64,000 nucleotides of DNA from Nocardia xishanensis NBRC 101358 (GCF_001613365.1 NZ_BDCF01000032.1:1-64000); one strand, 5' to 3'; shown: positions 8,256 through 16,919, numbered from the stretch's first letter. Program-made: numbers and translations. The notes: generated by a model not told the origin, from the sequence alone.

Positions 8256-9512
8256 TTAATGCAGGTTGAGCGGAGGGGATTTCGGGAAGGTGACCGGAAG
8301 GGACACCAGAGCTCGATGGAAAGGCCCCGGGCGCCAAGACAATTGATTTACGGGCACCGCAAGCCGCAGCTCCGGAAGCGCGTCGAGCAGCTGATCGATC
8401 GCATCCTGGGCGATCATGTAAGCCGCCGACCGCGCCGGACAGGCGTGCGGGCCGGTGCTCCACGCCAGATGCGAACGGTTGTCGGTGTAGTCGCCCGCAT
8501 CGATCGCCGGATCGTTGTTGCACGCCGACATGCTGATGACCACCGGCTGGTGCGCGGGCAGCCAGGTGCCGTCGATCAGGATGGGCTGCCGCGGATACGA
8601 GACGCAGTAGTTCGCCATCGGCGGGTCGGTGAACAGCACCTCGTCCAGCGCGTCGCGGGTGGACAGGCTGCCGCCCAACAGGTTTCCGGCGAACCGGTCG
8701 TCGGTGAGCATGAGCAGCAGCGTGTTCACGATCAGGTTCTGTTCCGGCTCGATGCCCGCGCCGTAGAGGGTCACCAGCTGGTGGATCATCTCCACGTCGT
8801 CCAGCCCGACCGAGTGACCGATCAGCCGGGAGACGATGTCGTCGCCGGGCTCCTTGCGTTTGCGGGTGGTCAGCTCGAGCAGCGCGTCGGCCAGCATCGC
8901 GTTGCCCTTGTCGGCGTTCACGCCTTCGAAGATGGCGGCCATGCCGGTGGCCACCTGCTGGCCGATATCGGCTGGACAGCCGAGCATCTCGTTGAGCACG
9001 GCGAAGGCGAGCGGGAAGGCGTACTGGCTGATCAGGTCCGCCGCGCCGTCCTGGCAGAAGGCGTTGATCAGCGGGATCGCGACCCGCTCGATGGTCGCGT
9101 GCATGGCGTGCAGGTCGACCCCGGCGACCGCGGCGAGGTTGGCCTCGCGATAGCGCAGGTGCTCGAGGCCCGCGCTGCGCAGCGCGTTGGGCCGCCATTC
9201 CAGCATGGGCAGGATCGGGCACTCGCCGGGCACGGTCTGCTGCCAGGTGCGCGGGTCGGCCGGAAAGTGCTCCGGATCGTTGAGGATTCGCACGGCGGTG
9301 TGATAGCCGATCACCAGCGTGGCGGGCACGCCGGGCGCCAGCTCGACCGGCGCCAGCGAACCGTACTGGCGGCGCATCTGCCGGTAGGCGTGGTGCGGAT
9401 CGGCGGCGAACTCCTCGGTGTAGAGCCGCACTCGCGGGCCGTCGGTGCCGATAGGCGAACCGTGCGGGACGGGGCAGACACCGGCGGGCGCGGCGTGTGG
9501 AGGCGTTGTCAA
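8256..9512 (-). CDS. atypical cytochrome P450, CYP157-like
   Basis: A 418-residue P450 homologue that keeps a haem-ligand loop (WSTGPHACPARSAAYM) but not the usual phenylalanine and glycine pattern around it. The I-helix acid/threonine motif is replaced by GAGIEPEQN, and the K-helix region reads DEVLFTDPP, with no ExxR. Loss of ExxR is a described peculiarity of the CYP157 family, which accompanies CYP154 in Streptomyces conservons. The start is a TTG at 9512 that overlaps the cvnD stop (TTGA), giving translational coupling; the long upstream frame is a shadow of cvnD. It may be a non-catalytic or specialised partner of the next P450 (inference). Confidence 0.88.
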   Translation of the reverse strand: MTTPPHAAPAGVCPVPHGSPIGTDGPRVRLYTEEFAADPHHAYRQMRRQYGSLAPVELAPGVPATLVIGYHTAVRILNDPEHFPADPRTWQQTVPGECPILPMLEWRPNALRSAGLEHLRYREANLAAVAGVDLHAMHATIERVAIPLINAFCQDGAADLISQYAFPLAFAVLNEMLGCPADIGQQVATGMAAIFEGVNADKGNAMLADALLELTTRKRKEPGDDIVSRLIGHSVGLDDVEMIHQLVTLYGAGIEPEQNLIVNTLLLMLTDDRFAGNLLGGSLSTRDALDEVLFTDPPMANYCVSYPRQPILIDGTWLPAHQPVVISMSACNNDPAIDAGDYTDNRSHLAWSTGPHACPARSAAYMIAQDAIDQLLDALPELRLAVPVNQLSWRPGPFHRALVSLPVTFPKSPPLNLH

Positions 9513-10114
9513 AGTCGGGACTCCAGACGGTGGAACAAGAATTCGACGAGCGTGATCAGCGATTGCAGACACGTACCGCGATGTCGCGCGTCCAGCATCG
9601 TCAGCGGTGTGCCCTCGGCGAGATCGAGCGCGTCGCGGACCTCGTCGAGCGGGTAGTGCTTGGCGCCCTCGAACTGATTGACCGCCACCGAATACGGCAC
9701 ACCGCGTTCCTCGAGCACCGAGAGCACCTCGTCGGCCTTCTCGATGCGCCGGGTGTCGACCAGCACCAGCGCGCCGAGCGCGCCGCGGGCCAGTTCCTCC
9801 CACAGCGGCACGAAGCGCTGCTGACCCGGCGTGCCGAAAAGGTACAGGGCCAGTTGCGGATTCAGCGTGATGCGGCCGAAGTCCATCGCGACGGTGGTCT
9901 GCGTCTTCCCCGGCAAGCCCGCCATGTCGTCGATGCCGATGCTGGCCTCGGTGATGGTCTCCTCGGTGCGCAGCGGCTTGATCTCGGAGATGCTGCTGAC
10001 GAACGTGGTCTTTCCGACGCCGAAATTGCCTGCCACCAGCAGTTTGACCGATCGGGTCACGGTCTCCGGCACATAGTCGACGACACGTTCAGGCCGAGAG
10101 AGCGCGGAGCCCAT
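9509..10114 (-). CDS. cvnD: conservon GTP-binding protein CvnD
   Basis: A 201-residue small Ras/Rab-like GTPase. The P-loop GNFGVGKT lies near residues 29-36, the switch-II-like LFGTPGQQRF near 92-101, and NQFEG serves as the base-recognition element (NKxD position). Conservon GTPases are membrane-recruited switches working with the sensor-like CvnA and roadblock CvnB in morphological and metabolic control in Streptomyces. The gene overlaps cvnC by 26 bp at its start and the CYP157-like gene by 4 bp at its end, so the order and coupling of the conservon are fully preserved. Confidence 0.94.
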   Translation of the reverse strand: MGSALSRPERVVDYVPETVTRSVKLLVAGNFGVGKTTFVSSISEIKPLRTEETITEASIGIDDMAGLPGKTQTTVAMDFGRITLNPQLALYLFGTPGQQRFVPLWEELARGALGALVLVDTRRIEKADEVLSVLEERGVPYSVAVNQFEGAKHYPLDEVRDALDLAEGTPLTMLDARHRGTCLQSLITLVEFLFHRLESRL

Positions 10115-10439
10115 TCAGTACCTCCTCCAACAGGGCTATCTCCGGCAGGTTCTCGGCCGGGGTCGGCGTGCTCAAATGGCCGCCGTCCATGAGATCGGCT
10201 ACGACGATCTTCACCACGGACGGCGGCATGTCCAGATAGGCGGCGATCTCGGCGATGGACAGGACGCCGCGCCCGCTGCACAGGTTCATCACCCGGCGCG
10301 CGTCCGGGCCCGCTCCCGGCGGCGGCGCCAGCGCCGCGACCACGAGCGTGACCAAGTCCAGCTCGCGCGTGGGACGCGAACGCCCGCCGGTACGGACATA
10401 GGCCCGAACTAGATCCGGGTCGCGGCGGGACCTGGTCAT
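10089..10439 (-). CDS. cvnC: conservon DUF742 protein CvnC
   Basis: A 116-residue DUF742 protein. It has the typical N-terminal R-AYVRTGGRSRPTREL segment and a C-terminal winged-helix-like half (LSIAEIAAYLDMPPSVVKIVVADLMDGG) found throughout the family. Its ATG overlaps the cvnB stop in ATGA, and its own end overlaps cvnD by 26 bp. DUF742 proteins are thought to bridge the roadblock protein and the GTPase in conservons; the biochemical role is unknown. Confidence 0.93.
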   Translation of the reverse strand: MTRSRRDPDLVRAYVRTGGRSRPTRELDLVTLVVAALAPPPGAGPDARRVMNLCSGRGVLSIAEIAAYLDMPPSVVKIVVADLMDGGHLSTPTPAENLPEIALLEEVLNGLRALSA

Positions 10440-10867
10440 GACAGGCTGCTGTCTGTCCTCTGCCGAGACTGGCTGCCGAGCTCGTGCCCGACGCGCGCGG
10501 CCAGTTCGTTCATCCGGTGCGCGATGAGACTGACGTCGATGTCCGCGGTGGTGGAGACGCCGAGCAGCGCGCCCTCCCCAGCGGCGGTGATGAAGATCAT
10601 CCCGTCGTCGTATTCGGTCATGTTCTGGCGCAAGCCCGTTTCCAGTCCGCCGCAGAACTCGCCGAGCGCCTTGCCCAGGGACCGCAGTCCAGAGGCGGCC
10701 GCGGAGAAACGTTCGGCGTCGTCGCGGGCGATGCCCTTCGAGTGCGCGATGCGCAGTCCGTCGTCGGACAGCAGCACCGCGAACCGGACGCCTGGAATGC
10801 TGAGATCCTCGAGTAGCCAGCCGAGCTTGTTGCTGCTATCGGCCACGGGGGTAGTCGGTGTGCCCAT
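10436..10867 (-). CDS. cvnB: conservon roadblock/LC7 protein CvnB
   Basis: A 143-residue roadblock/LC7-domain protein (core around LGWLLEDLSIPGVRFAVLLSDDGLRIA and the later GALLGVSTTADIDVSLIAHRM). Such MglB-like proteins act as GTPase partners. The start ATG shares its A with the cvnA stop (TGATG) and the end overlaps cvnC, so translation is coupled across the operon. The much longer open frame upstream is an out-of-frame shadow of cvnA. Confidence 0.94.
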   Translation of the reverse strand: MGTPTTPVADSSNKLGWLLEDLSIPGVRFAVLLSDDGLRIAHSKGIARDDAERFSAAASGLRSLGKALGEFCGGLETGLRQNMTEYDDGMIFITAAGEGALLGVSTTADIDVSLIAHRMNELAARVGHELGSQSRQRTDSSLS

Positions 10868-12279
10868 CAAGGTGTCATTCCTTCCGTCTGTTCGGCGGCG
10901 GCGCGGCCGCTCTTGGAACCGGTGTGCCATGCGGCGGCGATATCGGGCCTGCCGAGCGCGGGCTCGGCGCCGGAATTCCTGGCTCGCGTCCCGATCGCGG
11001 GCGCCACCTCGCGGCGGCGCCGCTTCGGCAGGCCGCCCTCGGTGATCTCGTGCACCGTGAACCCGGTGTCCTCCGGCTCTTCCTGGCGCGGTGCGGGCGC
11101 CGGTTCGGGCGCGGGCGCGGGAGCCTCGGCCGGGGTGGCCGCGGTCGTCGTGTCGTTCCCGCTCGGCGCGGCGAGCAGGGCCTCGGGGATGTACACCATC
11201 GCGCGCATGCCTCCGTAGGCGTTGGGCCCGTCGATGTAGACCGTGAACCCGTAGCGACGCGCGAGCGCGGCAACGCCGGGGAAACCGACCTTGGGCGACG
11301 GACCGAGCTGGTGGATGTCGACCGGGCGCTCGCTGGCGAGCACCTGCCTTGCCTCCTCCATCTGCTCGGCGTTCATGCGCACGCCCGCGTCGTCGATGAT
11401 GACGGTGACGCCGTGGTGCCCCTCCTGGAAACTGACGTCGACGAAGGAGGTCGGCGGCGAGTAGCGCAGCGCGTTGTCGAGCAGGGTGGCCAGGGTGTGC
11501 ACGAGCGGTTCCACCGCTCGGCTGACGACCACGCGGTCCAGCTGTGTGGTGCGCACCCGCAGGTAGTCGCGCACGCGGCCGGTGGCGCCGCCGACCACGT
11601 CGGTAAGCGACTGGGCCGGCCAGCGCCTGCCCGGCAGGCCGCCACACACGATCACGTAGGACTGCGCCTGACGGATCATCTGCTGGACCGTGTGGTCGAT
11701 ACGGGTGAGGGTGGCGTACACGTCGTCGTTGCGGTGCGCGCGCAGCGCGGCGCTGACCACCTGGCTGACGTCGGCGCCGAGGCTCACCACCGAGGTGCCG
11801 AAGGAGCGCACCGCGCCGCTGGTCGCGTCGCGCGCGGCGGCGCCGACCTCGGCGCGCACCGCCTCCTCGGCGGCGGCGACCTCCGCGCGCACCGCCTCCT
11901 CGGCGGCCTGGATCGCCTGCCTGGCGTGCGCGTCGGCTTCGTGTACCGCCCGGTCCCTGGCCTCGGTCTGCACCAGGCGCAGGTCATCGGCGTAGCGATC
12001 GCCGATCCACTGCAGGCACTGGGCCAACCGCGAATTCTGCAATCCGGTCGGCACTTCGATCGCGTTGGCCGGAGGTTCGAAGCGCCGGACCGCGTCGGTG
12101 ATCGCGGGAATCGTCTGTCCGGCGAAGCGCTCCACCGCCTCGTCGCGTTTGCGCTGGTCTTCCAGTAGGGACTCGGCTTTGGCCTGCGCACTGCGCAGCG
12201 CGGTGATCAGATAGACGATCGCGACGACCAACAGCGTGGCGAGGATCCATGGAACAAGTACGGCGATATCCAGATTCAT
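10867..12279 (-). CDS. cvnA: conservon sensor-kinase-like protein CvnA
   Basis: A 470-residue membrane protein. One N-terminal transmembrane helix (residues about 5-27) precedes a coiled coil, then a dimerisation-like segment (LTRIDHTVQQMIRQAQ) and a HATPase_c domain with an N box (LLDNALRYSPP), a short G box (DDAGVRM) and GFPGVAALARRYGF. A long Pro/Ala-rich tail follows. Compared with typical CvnA proteins the extracellular sensor part is missing, so the signal is probably cytoplasmic or membrane-borne (inference). It is the first gene of the conservon operon. Confidence 0.92.
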   Translation of the reverse strand: MNLDIAVLVPWILATLLVVAIVYLITALRSAQAKAESLLEDQRKRDEAVERFAGQTIPAITDAVRRFEPPANAIEVPTGLQNSRLAQCLQWIGDRYADDLRLVQTEARDRAVHEADAHARQAIQAAEEAVRAEVAAAEEAVRAEVGAAARDATSGAVRSFGTSVVSLGADVSQVVSAALRAHRNDDVYATLTRIDHTVQQMIRQAQSYVIVCGGLPGRRWPAQSLTDVVGGATGRVRDYLRVRTTQLDRVVVSRAVEPLVHTLATLLDNALRYSPPTSFVDVSFQEGHHGVTVIIDDAGVRMNAEQMEEARQVLASERPVDIHQLGPSPKVGFPGVAALARRYGFTVYIDGPNAYGGMRAMVYIPEALLAAPSGNDTTTAATPAEAPAPAPEPAPAPRQEEPEDTGFTVHEITEGGLPKRRRREVAPAIGTRARNSGAEPALGRPDIAAAWHTGSKSGRAAAEQTEGMTP

Positions 12280-12828
12280 CAGTTCTCTCGTCGTTGACGG
12301 GATCTAGCCTCCCCCCGATGTCCCGCCCCCGTTACGGTCCGCGCCCGAACCAGCACCCTGCCACTACAGATCTCCGTCTTACCTTTTTCCTCACGACACC
12401 GATCGCATGACGCGCGATCGGATCCATTGCGCGTCGGAGGACTCGGCGCCCCGAAGACACCAACCGGAGGCTCACCGCACACCTCACAGCGCCTGCGGGG
12501 CAGGCGATCAGCGAATCGACCGCCGGCTGACCGAAGCAAGTCCGACCAGCCCAGAACCCGACGACTCGCCCACCCTAGCAGCAACTCAGCGAAGTCTCGA
12601 CGGATCCTGCTGACGGGCTTCGTCTTTCGTGGTTTAAAAAGGAATTCTGACGTCGTAAAAAGAAAGCAGCGCCGACGATTGCGCCCGCCGCAGAGCCATC
12701 GCGCCGGAATCATCGGCCGCGGAATCGCCTGGTATTCGGTGAATTCCGGCCGGTCAGGGAACCGCGCGGGCCGCCGCCGCGTCGGAGTAGACGAAACACT
12801 CCTACGACACAACCGAACCGGGGAATCA
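12280..12828. other. 550-bp intergenic region upstream of the conservon
   Basis: No supported gene. Open frames on both strands here have Arg/Pro/Ser-rich translations with no ribosome site. It must contain the cvnA promoter and, to the right, that of the lipoprotein gene. A locally AT-rich patch around 12625-12670 (including GGTTTAAAAAGG) is the only stretch that stands out compositionally. Confidence 0.4.
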
Positions 12829-12927
12829 ATGATGGATCCAAACCCGATCGCCGCGCAAATCCACCCGACTTACGCCGAAATCGCCGCGCCCGGCAGGCCG
12901 GGCCCGCACCGATGCGTCCGGCGATGA
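12829..12927 (+). CDS. possible short upstream ORF coupled to lipoprotein gene
   Basis: A 32-codon frame starts at a double ATG preceded by GGGGAA and ends in ATGA, where its stop overlaps the likely start of the lipoprotein gene. The peptide (MMDPNPIAAQIHP...) resembles nothing I know. The overlap geometry suggests a leader or translational-coupling peptide, but a chance frame cannot be excluded. Confidence 0.25.
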   Translation: MMDPNPIAAQIHPTYAEIAAPGRPGPHRCVRR

Positions 12928-13796
12928 CGGCACGGCGGCTGCTGATCGCGCTCGCGCTGGCCGCCCTGGCGACGGCCTGCGATCCCGACAGCCGCGGCCC
13001 GGACGACGCCGAGATCCTGCAGTCGACGGGCCTTACCGTCGAACAGGCGGAATACGCCGTGTTCGAGAATCTACTCGCCCTCTCCCCCGATCCGGCCCGT
13101 TCCTACGGCGCGGAGGTGACGCGGCACGGGTGCGCGACCAACGCGTCGGCACGGACCGTCGGCCCGCCGTGGAAGCTGTCGGTCGGCGACCGGTTCGCCG
13201 ACCCGTCGCCGGAACTGGTCGACGCGACGGAATCGGCGCTGGAGTCGATGGCCGAACGGGGGTTCACGGCGCCCGTCGACAAAGGGCTCGCGGGCCGCCG
13301 CGGCGGGTATCGGCGCGACAGCGGGGGATTCGAGATCGGCTTCGAGATGCGGGACACCGACGGCAAGCGCTATCTGTCGGTCGTCGCCACCACGCCGTGC
13401 GCGGCAGAGAAATCGACCGGCGGCGGGCCGATTCCGCCGGTCTTCGACGCGATCCGGCTGGCGACCCGCAAGGCCGTTCAAGCGTTCGGCGTCGCCGATC
13501 CGGCGGCGCTGCGTACCGTGGCGTGCGGAAAGCTCAGCGAGAGTACGGATTTCGCCGTTCCCGCCGCCGAACGGGAACGGCTGCGCCGGACGATGGCCGC
13601 CGACGCCGGGACCCGCGGGGCGGGGCGGGTCGTCGAGATCGCGAATTACCGGTGGCAGGGCGATCCGATGCTGCCGAGCGCCGCGAGCGCCGAGGTCACC
13701 GTGCGCTACCAGCGGCACCCCGACATCCGCTATCGAGCCGAGTACCGCGACTGGTCCGGCGGCGAATGGCGGCTGTGCGCATTCGATCGGATCTGA
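12924..13796 (+). CDS. putative secreted lipoprotein, unknown function
   Basis: A 290-residue protein with an N-terminal signal sequence (MTARRLLIALALAALATAC) ending in a lipobox-like LATAC at about residue 19, so it is probably anchored to the outer face of the membrane. The mature part holds a few scattered Cys and ends with a WSGGEWRLCAF motif. I do not recognise the family. The ATG at 12924 is preferred because it overlaps the upstream small ORF and places the signal peptide at the end; an in-frame ATG 12 bases earlier is also possible. It is convergent with the YceI gene. Confidence 0.78.
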   Translation: MTARRLLIALALAALATACDPDSRGPDDAEILQSTGLTVEQAEYAVFENLLALSPDPARSYGAEVTRHGCATNASARTVGPPWKLSVGDRFADPSPELVDATESALESMAERGFTAPVDKGLAGRRGGYRRDSGGFEIGFEMRDTDGKRYLSVVATTPCAAEKSTGGGPIPPVFDAIRLATRKAVQAFGVADPAALRTVACGKLSESTDFAVPAAERERLRRTMAADAGTRGAGRVVEIANYRWQGDPMLPSAASAEVTVRYQRHPDIRYRAEYRDWSGGEWRLCAFDRI

Positions 13797-13949
13797 TCGG
13801 CCCACCCGGCGTCCGCCTGTCCGCGCGGTGTCCGGCTGTCGCACCGTGGTGAAAGGACTCGGGCGGCTCGGCGGCCGAGGGCGATCGACGGGTCGCGCAC
13901 CGCGCTCGCGAAAGGGCGCGCGCCCCGATCGCCCCGGCCGGGCCCGAAC

Positions 13950-14498
13950 TCAGCCCTGCAGACCGACCTCGATCTCCAGGGTCAGGGTGATCTTGTCGCC
14001 GATGACCACGCCGCCGTCCGGCAGCGGCATGTCGATGTCGAGGCCGAACTCGCGACGGGAGACCACGGTCGTGGCTTCGAAACCGGCGACGGGGCCGTTG
14101 CCCATGCCCGCGTTCACGCCGAGGAATTCGACCTTCAGCGCGACCGGCTTGGTGTTGCCGCGCACGGTGAACTCGCCGTCGACGACGAATTCCGCACCGT
14201 CCACCCGGAATCCGGTGGACTCGAAGGTCATCACAGGGAACTGCTCGGCGTGGAAGAAGTCGGCGGTGCGCAGGTGGGCGTCGCGCTGCTCGTTGTCGGT
14301 GGTCAGTGAGTTCACCCGGATCTCGGCCTCGGCCGACGCGGTGCCGTCCTCGCCGATGACGAGCTTGCCGTCGAAGTCGGTGAACCGGCCGCGGACCTTG
14401 CTCACCATCAGGTGGCGTACCGAGAAGCCGACGGTCGAGTGGGTGGGATCGATGACCCAGGTGCCCGCGGTCAGTCCCTTGGCGATTCCGGTGGTCAT
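13950..14498 (-). CDS. YceI-family lipocalin-like protein
   Basis: A 182-residue YceI-domain protein (GTWVIDPTHSTVGFSVRHLMVSKVRG at the start, FFHAEQFPVMTFEST and NTKPVALKVEFLG later). YceI proteins form a lipocalin-like barrel that binds isoprenoid or other lipid-like ligands and are often stress-induced. There is no signal peptide, as in many actinobacterial members. AAGGAG precedes the ATG at 14498 by 7 bases. A 16-bp near-palindrome lies 17 bp upstream, suggesting repression by a MarR-type protein not encoded nearby. Confidence 0.9.
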   Translation of the reverse strand: MTTGIAKGLTAGTWVIDPTHSTVGFSVRHLMVSKVRGRFTDFDGKLVIGEDGTASAEAEIRVNSLTTDNEQRDAHLRTADFFHAEQFPVMTFESTGFRVDGAEFVVDGEFTVRGNTKPVALKVEFLGVNAGMGNGPVAGFEATTVVSRREFGLDIDMPLPDGGVVIGDKITLTLEIEVGLQG

Positions 14499-14514
14499 GG
14501 TGCGCTCCTTGGAG

Positions 14515-14530
14515 TTGATAGAACTTTCAA
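14515..14530. promoter_or_regulatory. operator-like inverted repeat upstream of the YceI gene
   Basis: Arms TTGATAG and CTTTCAA (6 of 7 positions complementary) are separated by AA, 17 bases before the YceI start. The AT-rich TTGA...TCAA form is typical of MarR-family sites; the cognate regulator is unknown. Confidence 0.45.
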
Positions 14531-14610
14531 TTACTACGATGGTCGGGCGCGACATCCTCGGCGCCACCCTGTTTTGCGCACCTGGCCGGTGCGCAACGAC
14601 TATCCCCCCG

Positions 14611-15234
14611 TCAGCTCGGCAGACGCCCCCAGAGCAGGTCCTCGAACGGCGGTGTATCGCGATACGGATCCGGCGGACGCACCGCCGACCGTCCAGCGAG
14701 CACTTCGGCCAATTCCTCGGCGGCGCGGTCGATGCGGCGGCTGAGACCCTCCCCCGCGCTGTCCGTTCCCCAGTCCTCGGATGCCGCGTACACCGAGGTC
14801 GGCACGACGACCGACCGCAGGTAGGTGAACAGCGGGCGCACCGCGTGTTCCAGCGCCAGCGAATGCCGCTCGGTGCCGCCGGTGGCGCCGATCAGCACCG
14901 GCATGCCCACCAGCGAATCCGGTTCGAGCACATCGAAGAACGTCTTGAAAAGACCGCTGTAGGAGGCGCTGAAGATCGGCGTCACCGCGATGAGACCGTC
15001 CGCGCCGACGACCCGTTCGATGGTCTCGCGCAACGCGGGCGCGGGGAAACCGGTGAGCAGGTTGTTGGCCAGATCCCGCGCGTGGTCGCGCAGGTCGACG
15101 ATGTCGAACCGCGCCGCACCGCCGCGGCCGATGAGCACGCGTTCGGTGGCGGCGGCCAAGCGGTCGGCCAGCAGCCTGGTCGACGACGGCTGCGACAACC
15201 CGCCGGAGACCACCGCGATGCGCGAGGTCGTCAC
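14611..15234 (-). CDS. NADPH-dependent FMN reductase (CE1759-like)
   Basis: A 207-residue flavodoxin-fold FMN reductase (SGGLSQPSSTRLLADRL phosphate-binding start, TPIFSASYSGLFKTFFD, GATGGTERHSLALEHAVRPLFTYL). It supplies reduced FMN to the luciferase-like monooxygenase encoded immediately upstream. The GTG start overlaps that gene's stop in GTGA, so the two subunits are co-translated. The pair matches the corynebacterial CE1758/CE1759 type of two-component flavin monooxygenase. Confidence 0.88.
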   Translation of the reverse strand: MTTSRIAVVSGGLSQPSSTRLLADRLAAATERVLIGRGGAARFDIVDLRDHARDLANNLLTGFPAPALRETIERVVGADGLIAVTPIFSASYSGLFKTFFDVLEPDSLVGMPVLIGATGGTERHSLALEHAVRPLFTYLRSVVVPTSVYAASEDWGTDSAGEGLSRRIDRAAEELAEVLAGRSAVRPPDPYRDTPPFEDLLWGRLPS

Positions 15235-16325
15235 GAGACCACCTCCTGCGCCGGAGTGCGCGCGGCAAGCAGCGAAGCGTGCGTCGGCGCGTCGGGCACG
15301 TGGGCGGGACGGCGGGCCGCGAATTCTTTGCGCAGCACCGGGACCACCTCTTCGCCGAGCAGATCCAGTTGCTCCAGCACGGTTTTCAGCGGCAGCCCGG
15401 CGTGATCGACGAGGAAGAGCTGGCGCTGGTAGTCGCCGAAGTGCTCGCGGAAGGTCAGCGTCTTGTCGATGACCTGCTGCGGGCTGCCGACGGTGAGCGG
15501 AGTCTGCTCGGTGAACTCCTCGAGCGAAGGACCGTGACCGTAGACCGGCGCATTGTCGAAGTACGGGCGGAATTCGCGCACCGCGTCCTGGGAGTTCTTG
15601 CGCATGAACACCTGTCCGCCCAGACCGACGATCGCCTGGTCGGCGGCGCCGTGCCCGTAGTGCTCGTAGCGGCGGCGATACAGCTCGATCAGCCGCTGGA
15701 AGTGCTCCTTGGGCCAGAAGATGTTGTTGGCGAAGAAGCCGTCGCCGTAATAGGCGGCCTGTTCGGCGATCTCGGGGCTGCGGATGGAGCCGTGCCAGAC
15801 GAACGGCGGCACCTCGTCGAGCGGGCGCGGCGTGGCGGTGAAGGATTGCAGCGGCGTGCGGAACTTGCCCTCCCAGTCCACCACGTCCTCGCGCCAGAGC
15901 CGGTGCAGCAGATGGTAGTTCTCGATCGCGAGCGCGATGCCGTCGCGAATGTCCTTGCCGAACCACGGATAGACGGGTCCGGTGTTGCCGCGGCCGAGCA
16001 TCAGGTCGACCCGCCCGTCGGCGAGGTGCTGCAGCATCGCGAAGTCTTCGGCGATCTTGACCGGGTCGTTGGTGGTGATCAGCGTGGTCGCGGTGGACAG
16101 CTGGATGCGATCGGTGCGCCCGGCGATGTAGCCCAGCATGGTGGTCGGCGAGGACGGCACGAACGGCGGGTTGTGGTGCTCGCCCGTGGCGAACACGTCG
16201 AGGCCCACCTCCTCGGCCTTCTGCGCGATCGTCACCATCGCCTTGATCCGCTCGGCCTCGCTGGGGGTGTGGCCGTTCGTGGGATCCGTGGTGACGTCAC
16301 CGACGGTGAAGATTCCGAACTGCAC
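15231..16325 (-). CDS. FMN-dependent luciferase-like monooxygenase (CE1758-like)
   Basis: A 364-residue LLM-class flavin monooxygenase, oxygenase half of a two-component system. The (beta/alpha)8 core is evident (FATGEHHNPPFVPSSP, STATTLITTNDPVKIAEDFAMLQHLADGRVDLMLGRGN, HGSIRSPEIAEQAA). The GTG at 16325 has AGGAGG directly upstream; the longer frame runs through the promoter. Its end overlaps the FMN reductase start. The substrate is unknown. An 18-bp inverted repeat about 20 bp upstream may be its operator. Confidence 0.88.
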   Translation of the reverse strand: MQFGIFTVGDVTTDPTNGHTPSEAERIKAMVTIAQKAEEVGLDVFATGEHHNPPFVPSSPTTMLGYIAGRTDRIQLSTATTLITTNDPVKIAEDFAMLQHLADGRVDLMLGRGNTGPVYPWFGKDIRDGIALAIENYHLLHRLWREDVVDWEGKFRTPLQSFTATPRPLDEVPPFVWHGSIRSPEIAEQAAYYGDGFFANNIFWPKEHFQRLIELYRRRYEHYGHGAADQAIVGLGGQVFMRKNSQDAVREFRPYFDNAPVYGHGPSLEEFTEQTPLTVGSPQQVIDKTLTFREHFGDYQRQLFLVDHAGLPLKTVLEQLDLLGEEVVPVLRKEFAARRPAHVPDAPTHASLLAARTPAQEVVS

Positions 16326-16346
16326 GAGGCCTCCTCGGAGCTCATT

Positions 16347-16364
16347 TGGTTGACTTGGCAACCA
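16347..16364. promoter_or_regulatory. inverted repeat upstream of the LLM/FMN-reductase pair
   Basis: Arms TGGTTG and CAACCA flank six bases, 21 bp before the GTG start, and another ACCAACC half-site follows. It looks like an operator for a redox or aromatic-sensing repressor, but no regulator is adjacent. Confidence 0.4.
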
Positions 16365-16469
16365 TACCAACCGGACTGCGCCGCCGCATATTCCGCAGTG
16401 ACAGGGCTCACAATGGGCGGTCGCGATGGAAGCAAGGGGGAACCGCCGGTACCGGATAACATGCGCGGC

Positions 16470-16901
16470 ATGGCAAAGCTGAAGGTCTCCGTGGACGTCC
16501 CGATCAGCCCGGAAGAGGCGTGGTCGCACACCGCCAACCTGTCCGAGCTGGACACATGGCTGACCATGCACGAGTCGTGGCGCGGTGCGGTGCCGGAGCA
16601 GCTGACCGTCGGGACCGAGCTGGTGGGCGTCGCGTCGGTGAAAGGTCTGCGGAATCGCGTGACGTGGAAGGTCGAGACCGCCGAGCCGCCGCGCAAGCTG
16701 GTGCTGAACGGATCCGGCAAGGGCGGCACCAAGTTCTCGCTGGGACTTCTGGTCGCCCCCAAGGGATCCGGGTCCGAGGTGACCGTCGACATCGAGCTCG
16801 GCGGAGCGCCGCTGTTCGGGCCGATCGGGTCGGGCGTGGCCCGCGCGGTGAAGGGCGATATCGAGCGTTCGCTGGAGAAGTTCGTCGCGCTCTACGGCTG
16901 A
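16470..16901 (+). CDS. SRPBCC-family (START-like) protein
   Basis: A 143-residue SRPBCC/polyketide-cyclase-like domain protein (MAKLKVSVDVPISPEEAWSHTANLSELDTWL, later GSGSEVTVDIELGG and a C-terminal amphipathic helix ending VKGDIERSLEKFVALYG). Such proteins bind lipids or other hydrophobic ligands in a helix-grip cavity. MAKLKVS matches the usual family start; an in-frame ATG 9 bases earlier is possible. It is convergent with the exporter gene and closed by a strong shared hairpin. Confidence 0.85.
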   Translation: MAKLKVSVDVPISPEEAWSHTANLSELDTWLTMHESWRGAVPEQLTVGTELVGVASVKGLRNRVTWKVETAEPPRKLVLNGSGKGGTKFSLGLLVAPKGSGSEVTVDIELGGAPLFGPIGSGVARAVKGDIERSLEKFVALYG

Positions 16902-16919
16902 GGACTCGGGCCGGGAAAC

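Noticed and set aside
12279..12812. Minus-strand 177-codon ORF upstream of cvnA
   Set aside because: Arg/Pro/Ser-rich translation, no ribosome site, wrong codon-position bias; it covers the conservon promoter region.
13879..13934. GGGCGATCG...CGATCGCCC hairpin between lipoprotein and YceI genes
   Set aside because: 9-bp stem with a 38-base loop; too open to call a terminator with confidence.
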